A stretch of DNA of 64,000 nt, taken from positions 1-64,000 of the forward strand of contig NZ_CP139087.1 of the NCBI RefSeq assembly GCF_038024855.1, read 5' to 3'. Both the position numbers and the translations under genes were made by a program. This DNA is from Methylocella tundrae (lineage in GTDB: Bacteria; Pseudomonadota; Alphaproteobacteria; Rhizobiales; Beijerinckiaceae). The notes beneath the pieces are model-generated. The model made no database searches and was not told where the DNA came from. It saw nothing but the letters and a program-made list of their open reading frames with translations. Every line of letters starts with the position of its first letter. Position 1 is the stretch's first letter. Shown in pieces: positions 1 to 8,831 of this stretch.

Positions 1-1218
1 ATGACAATAGCGACTTCAACCACGATCGGGATAGAAGATGCTGCGGGCAAAATTGTCCGCCACGCTCATATTTTGTCGCGCCATCTCCAAGTAATGCGCG
101 ACCGGATGTATCCTCCCCGAGCGCAAAAACATTTGCGGCATTTCATGACAAATGAGGTGTCCAAACTTACCTCGGTTCCTGAATCGACATTGCGAACAAT
201 GTCGATCGAAGGCAAGGGCCCGACGCCGGCGCGCCTTGACAATAATCATCGATCTTACACACTTAAACAAATCAATGAACTAAGAGCGTTGTTCGCCGCT
301 CAGAGACCGTCCGAAGCTTTGCGATTTTTGCCTCATCGACGTAAAGGAGAGCATCTCCAAATTCTAGCTGTCGCCAATTTTAAGGGCGGCAGCGCCAAAA
401 CGACGACAAGTCTCCACTTATCTCATTATCTAGCATTACATGGCTATCGGGTCCTTGTAATAGACCTCGATCCACAAGCATCGCTGTCGGCTATGTTTGG
501 TGCCCAGCCCGAAATTGATGTTGGCGAAAATGAAACCATTTACGCGACACTGCGCTATGACAACAAGCGCAAACCAATTCGCGACGTTGTTCGCAAGACC
601 TATTTTCCTGGAATCGACCTGATCCCGGGAAATATCGAGGTCATGGAATATGAACACGAAACACCCAGAATTCTTGCCTCCAAACATCAACATTCGGGAG
701 GGGCTTTTTTCGAAAGATTGCGCCTCGCTATCTCCGAGGTCGATAGCGATTACGACGTCGTCATTCTGGATACCCCACCTTCGCTTGGGTTCCTTACACT
801 TGGCGCAATCTATTCCGCAACGAGCATGCTCGTGACCATTCATCCGGCGATGCTCGACGTCGCTTCAATGAGCCAGTTTCTGCTCATGATGGGCGACCTG
901 ATCACGGTCATCCGCGATGCTGGGGCGACCATACGCCAAGACTTCTTTCGCTACCTGATAACCCGACACAATCCCAACGATCAACCGCAGACCGAGGTTA
1001 TAACTATGCTTAGGCATATGTTCGGAACCGACGTACTCGTGCCTACGGCCATTGATAGCACAGCTATTGAAGCCGCAGGTTTAGCCAAGCGCAGTCTTTA
1101 TGAACTTGAGGCGGGTCAAGTCGGGCGCGACACCTTCCGCCGCGCGCGTGAGTCTATGGATGCTGTAAATGATCGAATCATCGGACTTATCTCCGAAAGT
1201 TGGGGGCGTCCGGCATGA
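1..1218 (+). CDS. repA: RepA, ParA-type partition ATPase of a repABC replicon
   Basis: RepA is the Walker-type ATPase that, with RepB and centromere-like sites, segregates repABC plasmids and autorepresses the operon. The 405-residue length is normal for RepA, so the ATG at base 1 is probably the true start and the record was likely rotated to this gene. A helix-turn-helix-like N-terminal region (about residues 45-95) precedes the deviant Walker A motif KGGSAKTTT near residue 128. The later ParA motifs LVIDLDPQ and VVILDTPPS follow. Its stop overlaps the repB start by 4 bases (ATGA), so the two are translationally coupled. The operon promoter lies outside the window. Confidence 0.97.
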   Translation: MTIATSTTIGIEDAAGKIVRHAHILSRHLQVMRDRMYPPRAQKHLRHFMTNEVSKLTSVPESTLRTMSIEGKGPTPARLDNNHRSYTLKQINELRALFAAQRPSEALRFLPHRRKGEHLQILAVANFKGGSAKTTTSLHLSHYLALHGYRVLVIDLDPQASLSAMFGAQPEIDVGENETIYATLRYDNKRKPIRDVVRKTYFPGIDLIPGNIEVMEYEHETPRILASKHQHSGGAFFERLRLAISEVDSDYDVVILDTPPSLGFLTLGAIYSATSMLVTIHPAMLDVASMSQFLLMMGDLITVIRDAGATIRQDFFRYLITRHNPNDQPQTEVITMLRHMFGTDVLVPTAIDSTAIEAAGLAKRSLYELEAGQVGRDTFRRARESMDAVNDRIIGLISESWGRPA

Positions 1219-2246
1219 GCAGGCGCACACCGAGCAAATCGATTGCCGCCAACTTTGGCGCACTCTCGGAGAGCATTTCCCTGCCTGATGCCCTTAGCAC
1301 CGGACATGACGCTGTTCCCTCGATATCCGCGCAACCAGCAGCCCGTGTTGGGGCCGGGGTTATTGGCGCGACGCAGCGGACCCTTACCGATCTTCGCGAA
1401 GAGCGCGACCAGCTACTTATTCAATTGGCTACCACCGGCGAACTGCTGCTGGACCCTTCTCTTATCGATCCGTCCCCATTCCAGGACAGGCTTCCAGATG
1501 ACGGCGAAGCGGAATTCGATTCTTTTAAGAACCTAATCGATACAGAGGGGCAGAAGGTCCCTATCCATGTTCGTAAGCATCCGAATTCTTCGGGACGCTA
1601 CGAAATCGTTTATGGCCACAGGCGCTGGCGCGCCGCTAAGGAGCTTGGAAAAACCGTCAAAGCTTTCGTTGCCGACGTAACCGATGCCGAAATGGCTATC
1701 GCACAAGGAATCGAAAATGCCGCCCGTCAAAACTTAACTTGGATTGAAAAGGCGTTATTTGCCTGGCGCATGGACCAAGCGAACATCAAGTCGAGGGATA
1801 TTCGCGCGGCCTTAGTAATCGACGATGCAGAACTAACGCGATTTCGATCTGTCTGTCGGGCAATGAGCCCTGAGATATTGCATGCGATTGGCCGTGCGCC
1901 AAAGATAGGACGTCCTCGATGGATCGATCTCGCGACCGCCGTTGGCAAAGATCCCGATGCACTGACTAAGATTCATCAAACCCTGTCATCTGACAAGGTT
2001 TCTTCTCTGCACTCAGATGAGCGCTTTCACCTAGTTCTAGCTGCCATAAAGGCGACGCCAGCTGAAAAACGGCAAGAGCGCAAACTAGTTGCCCCTTCTG
2101 GAAAAGTGATTGGCACAGCTGCTTTCAATCAGGGAAACGTCAAATTGACGATCTCCCCGGCGCATGCAGACGCATTCATCTCATTTCTGGAGGCAGAGAT
2201 CCCGATGATTATGAAGAGTTATTTCGCCCAACGGGGCGAAGAATGA
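1215..2246 (+). CDS. repB: RepB, ParB-type centromere-binding partition protein
   Basis: RepB binds parS sites and stimulates the RepA ATPase. An ATG 15 bases further upstream is open, but the ATG at 1215 overlapping the repA stop (ATGA) is preferred because repA and repB are usually coupled this way. It gives 343 residues, normal for the family. The ParB N-terminal nuclease-like domain lies near residues 95-185, with the ERR-box-like sequence YGHRRWRAAKELGK and then GIENAARQNLTWIEKA. A helix-turn-helix segment and a C-terminal dimerisation part follow. repC begins unusually far downstream (832 bases). Confidence 0.96.
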   Translation: MSRRTPSKSIAANFGALSESISLPDALSTGHDAVPSISAQPAARVGAGVIGATQRTLTDLREERDQLLIQLATTGELLLDPSLIDPSPFQDRLPDDGEAEFDSFKNLIDTEGQKVPIHVRKHPNSSGRYEIVYGHRRWRAAKELGKTVKAFVADVTDAEMAIAQGIENAARQNLTWIEKALFAWRMDQANIKSRDIRAALVIDDAELTRFRSVCRAMSPEILHAIGRAPKIGRPRWIDLATAVGKDPDALTKIHQTLSSDKVSSLHSDERFHLVLAAIKATPAEKRQERKLVAPSGKVIGTAAFNQGNVKLTISPAHADAFISFLEAEIPMIMKSYFAQRGEE

Positions 2247-2320
2247 ATGGCTACTTGCCATCGCTATGGCCCCGGCGTTCCGGAGCCAAAAAACACTAAC
2301 TTAAAAGGACTTTGAATCCA

Positions 2321-2510
2321 CGGCAAAAGAAAAAGGCCCCCGAAACAATCGCTCCGGAAGCCCTTCTCATATGTATTGCAACTGAGAGAATCGCACTTCC
2401 GCGAATCACAGTCAAGAGTCTTTAGCGTCGTTTCGGCGAGCAGATTTTCTTTGCCTAAGACAAGGCGAAGAACATGCAGCACTTTTCATCAACGACGCTT
2501 GCGGGGCGGC
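2321..2510. repeat. Direct repeat unit 1: extra copy of the repB-repC incompatibility region
   Basis: This stretch aligns base for base, with substitutions and small indels, to 2931-3120, the normal repC leader. Shared landmarks in order are a minus-strand terminator, a minus-strand promoter with a 17-base spacer, and a Shine-Dalgarno-like GAAGAAC. Last comes an ATG opening a reading frame (MQ..SSTT..GRR) that mimics the first dozen residues of RepC (MQ..LSTT..GRR). After that the frame diverges into non-RepC sequence and stops at 2779. I read it as a duplicated incompatibility region plus a broken repC start. Confidence 0.8.
2326..2380 (-). ncRNA. Predicted antisense ctRNA, upstream (extra) copy
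   Basis: On the minus strand a -35 TTGACT (2410-2415) and a -10-like GATTCT (2387-2392) are exactly 17 bases apart. About 50 bases downstream is an 11-bp stem (5' arm GGCTTCCGGAG, G-U pairs allowed) with a short loop, followed by a T-run: a factor-independent terminator. Known repABC plasmids carry a short antisense RNA of about this size here that represses repC. The -10 is weaker than in the downstream copy, so it may be less active. Confidence 0.6.
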
Positions 2511-2930
2511 GGGCAGGGGCATTTTGCCCGCCCAATAACCTCGGGCGAATAAACGCGCGGATCGGCCGATTCAGCCGGGGAAGCCGCTTGCCGTTCGCAT
2601 GGGAAGCGAGGGCAGGGGCGGGATCCCGCCTCTCCCTCTCCCTGCAAATTCCGACATCGACTTTTTTCGTCAGGCCGCTTCGCGTTCGCAAAACGCCGCC
2701 GGACACTTGGCGCGCGCCCACTGCCGATTCGCGGCGGGCGGCGTCAAAGCAGATCGCTGTTCGTGCGGTGAACACATAGCAAAGGAGTTTCGAAATCAGA
2801 TTTCAGGCAGGGCCGGCGCTCAGCGACAAATCTCTGAGCCTGCCAGGTCCAGCCAAACAGTCCTTCGCAGCATCAACGCGCTGCGCAGAGGCGTGAACCG
2901 CGTACCCGTCAACCCATCAGGAGACATTTA
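2511..2930. other. Spacer between the two ctRNA regions, no gene supported
   Basis: GC-rich spacer between the two incompatibility-region copies. Open frames run through it, including the tail of the RepC-like pseudo-start, but none resembles a known protein or has a convincing ribosome site. It contains short hairpins, for example GGGGCGGGATCCCGCCTC near 2614. Confidence 0.55.
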
Positions 2931-3120
2931 GGCAAAGAAAAAGCCCCCGAAACGTCGCCGCTCCGGAAGCTCCATCTCGAAATCCGCAATTTCTAGATAG
3001 CGCTTCCCGCCATTTTTTGTCAAGGCCGAACGCCGTTTCAGCGAACGCTTTTGCTTTGCCCGAAGAAAGGCAAAGACCATGCAATTATCCCTATCAACGA
3101 CGCCCTTCGGGCGGCGGCTG
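2931..3120. repeat. Direct repeat unit 2: functional repC leader and incompatibility region
   Basis: Partner of the copy at 2321-2510. It holds the downstream ctRNA gene on the minus strand and, on the plus strand, the ribosome site and first codons of the intact repC. The two units are about 610 bases apart, start to start. Confidence 0.8.
2935..2988 (-). ncRNA. Antisense ctRNA controlling repC
   Basis: Minus-strand promoter TTGACA (3018-3023), 17-base spacer and CTATCT (2995-3000). The predicted RNA of 50-60 nt ends in an 11-bp wobble stem (plus-strand arms 2942-2952 and 2961-2971) and a T-run. The position just upstream of repC, the size and the terminator match the ctRNA of repABC plasmids, an antisense RNA that limits RepC synthesis and sets incompatibility. 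Confidence 0.82.
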
Positions 3121-4326
3121 TACACGCTTGCCCAAACGCAGGCCCAGATCGTCGCCAAAGAGTGCGCGCCGAATGCCCTCGTGCGCAAATGGCTGATCTT
3201 CGACGACATCTGCGCGGCCATGGCGACGCTCGGCCTCTCGGACCGCACGCTCGCCGTGCTGAAGGCGCTGCTGTCCTTTTATCGCCCGGATACGCTCGCC
3301 GGCGACAAGCCGATCATCGTCTTTCCGTCGAACAGGGCGCTGGCCCAGCGGGCGGGCGGCATGGCGGAGAAAACTCTGCGCCGGCACCTGGCGATCCTTG
3401 TCACACTAGGGATCATTCTTCGCCGCGACAGCGCCAATGGAAAGCGCTACGCCCGGAAAGGGGAGGGGGGCGAGATCGCCGAGGCCTTCGGCTTCGACCT
3501 CACGCCGATCGTCGCCCGCGCCGAGGAATTCAGGCATCTCGCCGCCGAGGCGGCGGCCGAGCAGCTTCTCCTGCGCCAGCTCCGCGAGAGCATCACCATC
3601 CGCAGGCGCGACATCGACAAGATGATTGCGACCGGCTCCTATGAGGGCGTCCGGGCCGACTGGAATGGTTTCCAAAAGGCGTTCATGGCGCTTGGCGGGC
3701 GCATCGCGCGAACGGCGACTGTGGAGACGCTGGAACCTCTGGCCGCCGCGCTCGAAAGTCTCGCGAATGAAATCCGCGACATCCTCGAATCCCATGTCAA
3801 AACATCAAAAATGACCGGCAATGGCGGTCAAAGTGACCGTCATATACAAAATTCAAACAAAACCCCTTTTCTTGAATCTGAACATGGCTTGCCAATAAGC
3901 CATAGGGCGACCAGCGAGCCTCAGCCGGAAACAACGCCCCCTCCATCATTGACCGCAGAGCAGACAACGCCGCAAAAGGCGACCTTTCCGCTCGCTATGG
4001 TCCTCGACGCTTGCCCGGACATTGTCGAGCAAGCTCCCGAGGGCATCAAATCATGGCGAGACCTCATCGCCACGGCGGAAAGGGTTCGCCCGTGGATCGG
4101 CGTCAGTCCCAGCGCCTGGGAGGAGGCCAACGATGTTCTCGGGCCGACTGACGCAGCGATCGTCCTCGCCGCCATCCTGCAGCGGGGCGACGCCATCGCT
4201 AGCGCCGGCGGCTATCTGCGCAGCCTGACCCAAAAGGCGAGGGCAGGGGCCTTCTCGCTCGGGCCGGTGTTGATGGCGCTGATCCGCGCGAACCTGCGAA
4301 AGCGCGGCAAAAAAATGCGGGCCTGA
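3079..4326 (+). CDS. repC: RepC replication initiator
   Basis: RepC is the initiator of repABC plasmids; the origin usually lies within its own coding sequence. The ATG at 3079 follows GAAGAAAGG with suitable spacing and gives 415 residues, typical for RepC. The N-terminal helix-turn-helix region (about residues 20-150) carries the family pattern DRTLAVLKALLSFYRP ... FPSNRALAQRAGG ... TLRRHLAILVTLGII. A low-complexity linker (about residues 250-300) precedes the C-terminal domain. Synthesis should be limited by the ctRNA just upstream. There is no sign of truncation. Confidence 0.96.
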   Translation: MQLSLSTTPFGRRLYTLAQTQAQIVAKECAPNALVRKWLIFDDICAAMATLGLSDRTLAVLKALLSFYRPDTLAGDKPIIVFPSNRALAQRAGGMAEKTLRRHLAILVTLGIILRRDSANGKRYARKGEGGEIAEAFGFDLTPIVARAEEFRHLAAEAAAEQLLLRQLRESITIRRRDIDKMIATGSYEGVRADWNGFQKAFMALGGRIARTATVETLEPLAAALESLANEIRDILESHVKTSKMTGNGGQSDRHIQNSNKTPFLESEHGLPISHRATSEPQPETTPPPSLTAEQTTPQKATFPLAMVLDACPDIVEQAPEGIKSWRDLIATAERVRPWIGVSPSAWEEANDVLGPTDAAIVLAAILQRGDAIASAGGYLRSLTQKARAGAFSLGPVLMALIRANLRKRGKKMRA

Positions 4327-4378
4327 TTTCGCATTCGCGCGGCGCGCTGGTTCAATCGATCCAACCGTTCGCAGGAGC

Positions 4379-4822
4379 ATGGCGGGGACCCAAATGCGCC
4401 CAATTGATTTCCAGAAATTCATCGCCGACGAGGGTTATATTCTTGCGCCGGACTTCGCGAAAAAGCGAAAAGCGCTTAAGCACGCAGCCAGGCGTGGCGA
4501 CGCCGCGGCTCAATGTTCGCTGGGGACCTTGTGCCTTCACGGTTATGGCGTGCCGCAAAACCTCGCCGCGGCGGCAAAATGGTTCGAAAAGGCCGCTAAT
4601 CAAGGCGACTGCAACGCGCAGTTCTTCCTCGGCGAAATGTATTGGGGAGGGGAGGGCATTCGTCGCGATGTCGAACAGGCCGCGAAATGGTTTCGGCGGG
4701 CGGCGTCGCAGGGCGATGTCCAGGCGCAGCGAGCTCTCGCGATCCTAGGCGGCGCAAGCGACAGAATCGATGAGAACCGCACGCTTGCCGCCGGAGCCAT
4801 TACCAGGACCAGGGCCGCATGA
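4379..4822 (+). CDS. Sel1-repeat protein
   Basis: 147 residues with two to three Sel1-like repeats (TPR-related helical pairs), for example QCSLGTLCLHGYGVPQN, AAKWFEKAANQGD and QFFLGEMYWGGEGIRRD. No signal peptide is visible, so a cytoplasmic scaffold role is likeliest, but the partner is unknown. The start at 4379 has AGGAG just upstream; a second ATG at 4394 is also possible. It lies 52 bases after repC and may be co-transcribed. Confidence 0.8.
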   Translation: MAGTQMRPIDFQKFIADEGYILAPDFAKKRKALKHAARRGDAAAQCSLGTLCLHGYGVPQNLAAAAKWFEKAANQGDCNAQFFLGEMYWGGEGIRRDVEQAAKWFRRAASQGDVQAQRALAILGGASDRIDENRTLAAGAITRTRAA

Positions 4823-4978
4823 CAACGCGAAGCTCATTCCTCCGATTGCGATGCAAAAGGCTCTCGCCGGCTGCCTTGTCTGCGTTCTGTGTCTGTTCTA
4901 GCTTGCGGCATAGCCGACGACGACGCGTTTCCTCCGCTTGCCGAACCCTAACCTTTTGGTTTCGCCTGGGATATCGCC

Positions 4979-5158
4979 ATGGCGATCCGCCAAACACATC
5001 TTTACCGGGGACGCGGCCAGAAACTTTCATTTGACGAAAAACTGTTGCTGGCCAGAACAATTCTTGAGCATTTGCGGATCAGCGGCGTGATCTTGACGCG
5101 AACGCCTCCTATTCACGGCCACAGTCGGCCGCCTCCGCCTGATCCCGAACGACAATGA
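4979..5158 (+). CDS. Possible small protein (59 aa), unknown
   Basis: An open frame of 59 codons in the otherwise empty 343-base gap after the Sel1 gene. The product starts MAIRQTHLYRGRGQKLSFDE and has a Pro-rich tail. The ribosome site is weak, and the ATG sits inside the palindrome ATCGCCATGGCGAT. I do not recognise it; it may be a chance ORF. Confidence 0.3.
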   Translation: MAIRQTHLYRGRGQKLSFDEKLLLARTILEHLRISGVILTRTPPIHGHSRPPPPDPERQ

Positions 5159-5165
5159 CGCGGCT

Positions 5166-5852
5166 CTATCTCGGCGCGGCGGTTTCTTGATCAATTGGCT
5201 CTATCAGGCTCGGATCATCGTCTCCCCGTCCGGAATAATTCACCTTTTTGGAGACCGGCCATATCTGAAGCAGATCATTCGGCGCGGCACGCAACAGTTC
5301 GGCGCCGCTATCGCCTTTCAGCCAGGCGGTGTAATCGCCCGGGTCCAGAAGAACCGGCATCCGATCGTGAATTCCTCTGGTCGTTTCGTTCGCCTCGGTC
5401 ACGATGAGCGTGCAGCTCAAAACCATCTCGCCTGTCTCGACGTTTTTCCACTGATCCCAGAGGCCCGCAATCCCGAGAATGGCGCCGTCCGCCGCGCTGA
5501 TGAAATAGGGCTGCTTTTCGCCCTCGATCGTGGCCCACTCGAAATAGCCCGATGAACCGACGATGCAACGTGAACGCTTGAACGCAGAGCGAAACATCGG
5601 CCTTTCGGCAACCGTCTCCGCCCGCGCATTAAATGTCGACGGCAGTTCGGCGAGCGATTTCCTCCACCAGCTGGGAACAAGTCCCCAGCGCATCGGGACG
5701 AGTTCGCGCCCGGCCGGTCCCACGCGCACGACGTCGACCGTCGTTGTCGGCGCGATGTTGTAGCGCGGGCGCAAGTTGCGTGGCACGCCGGTCAAATCCA
5801 TTGCCGCGCGAATTTCCGCCCAAGTATAGAATTGAGTAAAGCGCCCACACAT
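5166..5852 (-). CDS. yedK: SRAP-family (YedK/HMCES-like) abasic-site protein
   Basis: The 228-residue product begins MCGRFTQ. The SRAP family uses Cys2 to cross-link covalently to abasic sites in single-stranded DNA. The conserved Asn (FNARAET), Glu (SGYFEW) and His (IHDRMP) are all present, so it should be active. Length is normal. It is transcribed against the replication genes. On a conjugative plasmid it could protect the incoming single strand; that role is inference. Confidence 0.93.
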   Translation of the reverse strand: MCGRFTQFYTWAEIRAAMDLTGVPRNLRPRYNIAPTTTVDVVRVGPAGRELVPMRWGLVPSWWRKSLAELPSTFNARAETVAERPMFRSAFKRSRCIVGSSGYFEWATIEGEKQPYFISAADGAILGIAGLWDQWKNVETGEMVLSCTLIVTEANETTRGIHDRMPVLLDPGDYTAWLKGDSGAELLRAAPNDLLQIWPVSKKVNYSGRGDDDPSLIEPIDQETAAPR

Positions 5853-6576
5853 CGCCGAATTCTATCATGCTCTGCATCAACGGCCCAGCACCCGGTGCCG
5901 ATTTGGCGCGGTGCGCCCATGCCTCGGCGCGTTCTTGATCTCTTGGCTATCCGGATTCAGCTGTGTTTCGGCAACTATATTTGAAACGTGAATTTCACCT
6001 TCAAAACTGGATTGTGTCATGGCAAATGAATTTCCAGATCGAGGCGTGCATCACGGCTTCGAACGGCTGAAGAGGGTGGGTTTGCGACGGTCCGCTTGCG
6101 AGCCGCGATGCGCGGGAACAGGACATTCGGTTCACGGCGGGGTCGGGCCGGAAGGGGAACGGCGGGTTTCGGGCGGCCGTCACGAAAAGCTGCCCTGCGT
6201 TCCGCTTGCCGTATATTGTCTCCACTCGAGTCGCCAAGGTCTCACTGTGAGGCCAATCTGCCCAACCATCGAATACTGGATAAACCCATGGAGATTGAGT
6301 TTTCTGGCCAAAGGTTTATCCTCGCCTCCAAGTCTCTGGTTGACGTAAAGTAGCCCTAAGGAAGGGGCTTTCGCCACATGCTGGCATCGGAAAGCCAGCG
6401 TACAGCTGACGAGACGCCATGGCGGCCACCTGCATTCGACGCTGGACCCACACTGCGCGATAAGGGAGTGCACCCGAAAGGCGCGCCATAGCCCGATGCT
6501 CTCGAACCTCGTCATGCGCTCCTCGACGACAGACCCATCGCTCTCACCACGAGCAAACACTATAGGGGAATAGCTG
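5853..6576. other. Intergenic region, no gene supported
   Basis: About 720 bases upstream of the DUF2235 gene. Several short frames on both strands overlap one another and none has a good ribosome site or familiar sequence. It presumably contains the divergent promoters of the flanking genes; I could not place them. Confidence 0.5.
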
Positions 6577-7779
6577 ATGCCCGAGATCGTTACGGTCGAG
6601 CCACCGTCGAAGGCGAAGCGGCTTGCCGTCTTCCTCGACGGCACCACAGATAAGTCTGAGGGCAATACTAACGTCTGGCGGGCGCGCTCGCTCTGCGCCG
6701 CCAAAGGCAATGACGATCGCGAGCAGCTCATTTATTACGCCGCCGGCGTCGGAACGCAGCTCGGCGAGATCGCGCGCGGCGAGGTCTTTGGCTACGGCAT
6801 CGACGATCAGGTCGTCGATGCCTACGAATGGCTCGTTGAGAACTACGGCGATGGCGATGACATCTTCGTCTTCGGCTTCAGCCGAGGCGCCTTCGCGGCA
6901 CGCAGCCTTTCTGGCTACGTGTCGCGATGCGGCGTGATCCGGCCAGGCTCGCCGCTCGGCGTGAAACAGCTCTACGACCGCTACAAGAAGGGCAACCACG
7001 TAAAGACGCTCAACCAGTTGTTGGAGCCTGGCGCCGACAGGAGCGGTTACGACCTGGAGGAGCGCTGGATGGTGCGCGACTGCGCTCCCGCTCCGGTCAG
7101 GTTCACCGGCGTATGGGATACGGTAGGTTCGGTGGCGACGACAGGTCATCTCGCGCTGCTGACGGGCGGCGATCACTCGTTCCTGGACACCAATCTTCGC
7201 AAGAACGAGGAGCGCGTCTACCACGCGATGGCGATCGACGAGAACCGCGCCGACTTCGACGTAACGCTGTTGTCGTACTATCGCCCAAACACAGAGACAA
7301 CGCCCTACGTCTCGCCGCGCCCGCTCGCCGAAGTCGAGCAGCGTTGGTTCTGCGGTGCCCACGGGGACGTCGGCGGTGGAACCTACAGCGACGCACTGGC
7401 ACAGTTGCCTCTGCGATGGCTTCTGACAAAGGCCTCCTCGCACGGCCTCGCGTTCAAGAGGAACGTCGAACTCGACGCCGAGGCCTCGATGGGAGGCATC
7501 GAGGATTCATTCTCGGAGTTCCTCGGGGGCGCCTACAAGGTCTACAGCCTCTGGCAGCGCAACTGGCGGCCGATCGGCAGGGAGCCAGAGAAGCGCAGCC
7601 AGACGACGGTCCACAGCATCAACGAGACGATCGACAAGTCGGTGTTCGAGCGTTGGCGTCGTGATCCAGCCTACCGACCTGATAACCTTGTCGATTGGGC
7701 CAACCGTCGTCACGTAGACGTAGCGACCTTGACGACCTCCGTAACGACGGACGATCCGTCGATCGCTGCCCCGGACTGA
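6577..7779 (+). CDS. DUF2235 alpha/beta-hydrolase (Tle1-type phospholipase-like)
   Basis: 400 residues. The N-terminal LAVFLDGTTD and the nucleophile elbow FGFSRGAFAARSLSG (about residues 97-111) are the hallmarks of PF09994, which includes type VI secretion phospholipase effectors of the Tle1 group. A later GAHGDVGGGTYSD segment is also typical. The start follows TATAGGGGA. No secretion gene is nearby, so effector status is unproven; many DUF2235 proteins are stand-alone hydrolases. It sits between two long gene-free stretches, as a separately acquired insert would. Confidence 0.85.
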   Translation: MPEIVTVEPPSKAKRLAVFLDGTTDKSEGNTNVWRARSLCAAKGNDDREQLIYYAAGVGTQLGEIARGEVFGYGIDDQVVDAYEWLVENYGDGDDIFVFGFSRGAFAARSLSGYVSRCGVIRPGSPLGVKQLYDRYKKGNHVKTLNQLLEPGADRSGYDLEERWMVRDCAPAPVRFTGVWDTVGSVATTGHLALLTGGDHSFLDTNLRKNEERVYHAMAIDENRADFDVTLLSYYRPNTETTPYVSPRPLAEVEQRWFCGAHGDVGGGTYSDALAQLPLRWLLTKASSHGLAFKRNVELDAEASMGGIEDSFSEFLGGAYKVYSLWQRNWRPIGREPEKRSQTTVHSINETIDKSVFERWRRDPAYRPDNLVDWANRRHVDVATLTTSVTTDDPSIAAPD

Positions 7780-8145
7780 CCCGCTGCTTCGCCCTGTGCA
7801 CGGCGACCATTCTGATGCTTTGAAAATCACCGCGCACGGCGGTTGAGTCTAATGCGGTGCAGAGAATACATTCTTTCGAATGGTAGATTGCGGGAACCGC
7901 GTCGAACAACGGGAACGGCTCAGACGGGCACCCTGCCGTCGGCGCCCCAACTTCGTGAACGACCGCTTCGGAGAATCGAAAGCTGGTCCTGGAACGACGA
8001 GGTTGGGTCGGATTCTGCCGGTCGCCCGTGGCACGATCAAGAGCCCCTTCACCCGCCGTCTCGTTTGGCTTCCGGAAAGGCTTTCGTGGTTATAGTCTAG
8101 CTTATGTTAGTCGCGAACCCAGACGTAAACTGCCTTTTCCCGCGC
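7780..8145. other. Intergenic region, no gene supported
   Basis: About 365 bases between the convergent DUF2235 and WGR genes. Overlapping short frames only; no convincing gene, RNA or repeat was seen. Confidence 0.5.
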
Positions 8146-8559
8146 TTAAAAACACACTGACCGAATTTCGTTTGACCTATCCTTCCCGGATACGGGAAAC
8201 ACGGCGGATTCCGGATAGCCGATTTTCGCAAGCCTTCCGTCTGCGAGGAAACCCAAACCAGCCGCGGCGATAAGCGCCAGCGCGGCCGGCGAGGCCTCGA
8301 TCACCGTATAGGCCACGCCGCAGCGGCGCTTAGCCGATCGACGCCGGCAAAGTCCCTTCCGAACAAATTCCCGCCCCAATTTCTCTGACTCAAACACGCG
8401 CGAGATCGTTCGTCCGCGCGAGCCGATGCGGCCGTAGGAAACGCGCGCCGTCCACTCCCCGAAAAGATCGATCCCCGCTTCCACGGCCCATGACCGTCGC
8501 CGGTCGAGCGTCGGATCGCACGCCCTCAGCACGACTTTTAACCCGTCAATCGTCGACAT
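8146..8559 (-). CDS. WGR-domain protein
   Basis: 137 residues, nearly all one WGR domain. LFGEWTARVSYGRIGSRGRT (about residues 30-50) is the core and a Lys/Arg-rich part follows. WGR domains bind nucleic-acid ends in PARP-like and bacterial proteins; stand-alone copies are frequent on rhizobial plasmids. The frame is open well upstream, but that part reads as low-complexity sequence and overlaps the next gene, so I use the ATG at 8559 (MSTIDGLK). Confidence 0.75.
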   Translation of the reverse strand: MSTIDGLKVVLRACDPTLDRRRSWAVEAGIDLFGEWTARVSYGRIGSRGRTISRVFESEKLGREFVRKGLCRRRSAKRRCGVAYTVIEASPAALALIAAAGLGFLADGRLAKIGYPESAVFPVSGKDRSNEIRSVCF

Positions 8560-8660
8560 CCGCCAGTTCCCGAAAAAGGCATTCGCGTTCGCGCACGCGT
8601 GACTCACGAAAGAAAGGAGAGAGCAAAGGAGGAGCGAATGGCTACCGCAATAACGGACGC

Positions 8661-8730
8661 GCCGACAAGGGGTCGGGCCGGCGAGCCGCTTCGCTGGTCT
8701 CGACGGCCCCGCTTGCGCGCCCTTGCAGCG
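8661..8730 (+). repeat. Family-1 structured element, copy A, ahead of the TOPRIM gene
   Basis: GC-rich hairpin: outer arms CAAGGG / CCCTTG, inner stem GGGCCGgCGAG / CTCGaCGGCCC, and the loop CCGCTTCGCTGG that recurs in copies B and E. It ends about 100 bases before the gene starting at 8832. It belongs to a family of five in this window. Confidence 0.6.
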
Positions 8731-8831
8731 CGCCCGCATTGCGGTCGGCTGGAGGGTATCAGGGAAGCAGAATGGAAGCAGGCGAAGCGCGCCTCTCCCG
8801 CTCCTGAAAACAGGAGATGGGAGCCCAGACC

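Noticed and set aside
2474..2779. 101-codon plus-strand frame between repB and repC
   Set aside because: Only its first dozen codons resemble RepC; the rest is not similar. Treated as part of the duplicated incompatibility region.
6001..6237. 78-codon minus-strand frame
   Set aside because: Overlaps other frames, has no ribosome site, and reads as random GC-rich sequence.
6544..7443. 299-codon minus-strand frame
   Set aside because: Antisense to the DUF2235 gene, with no family resemblance.
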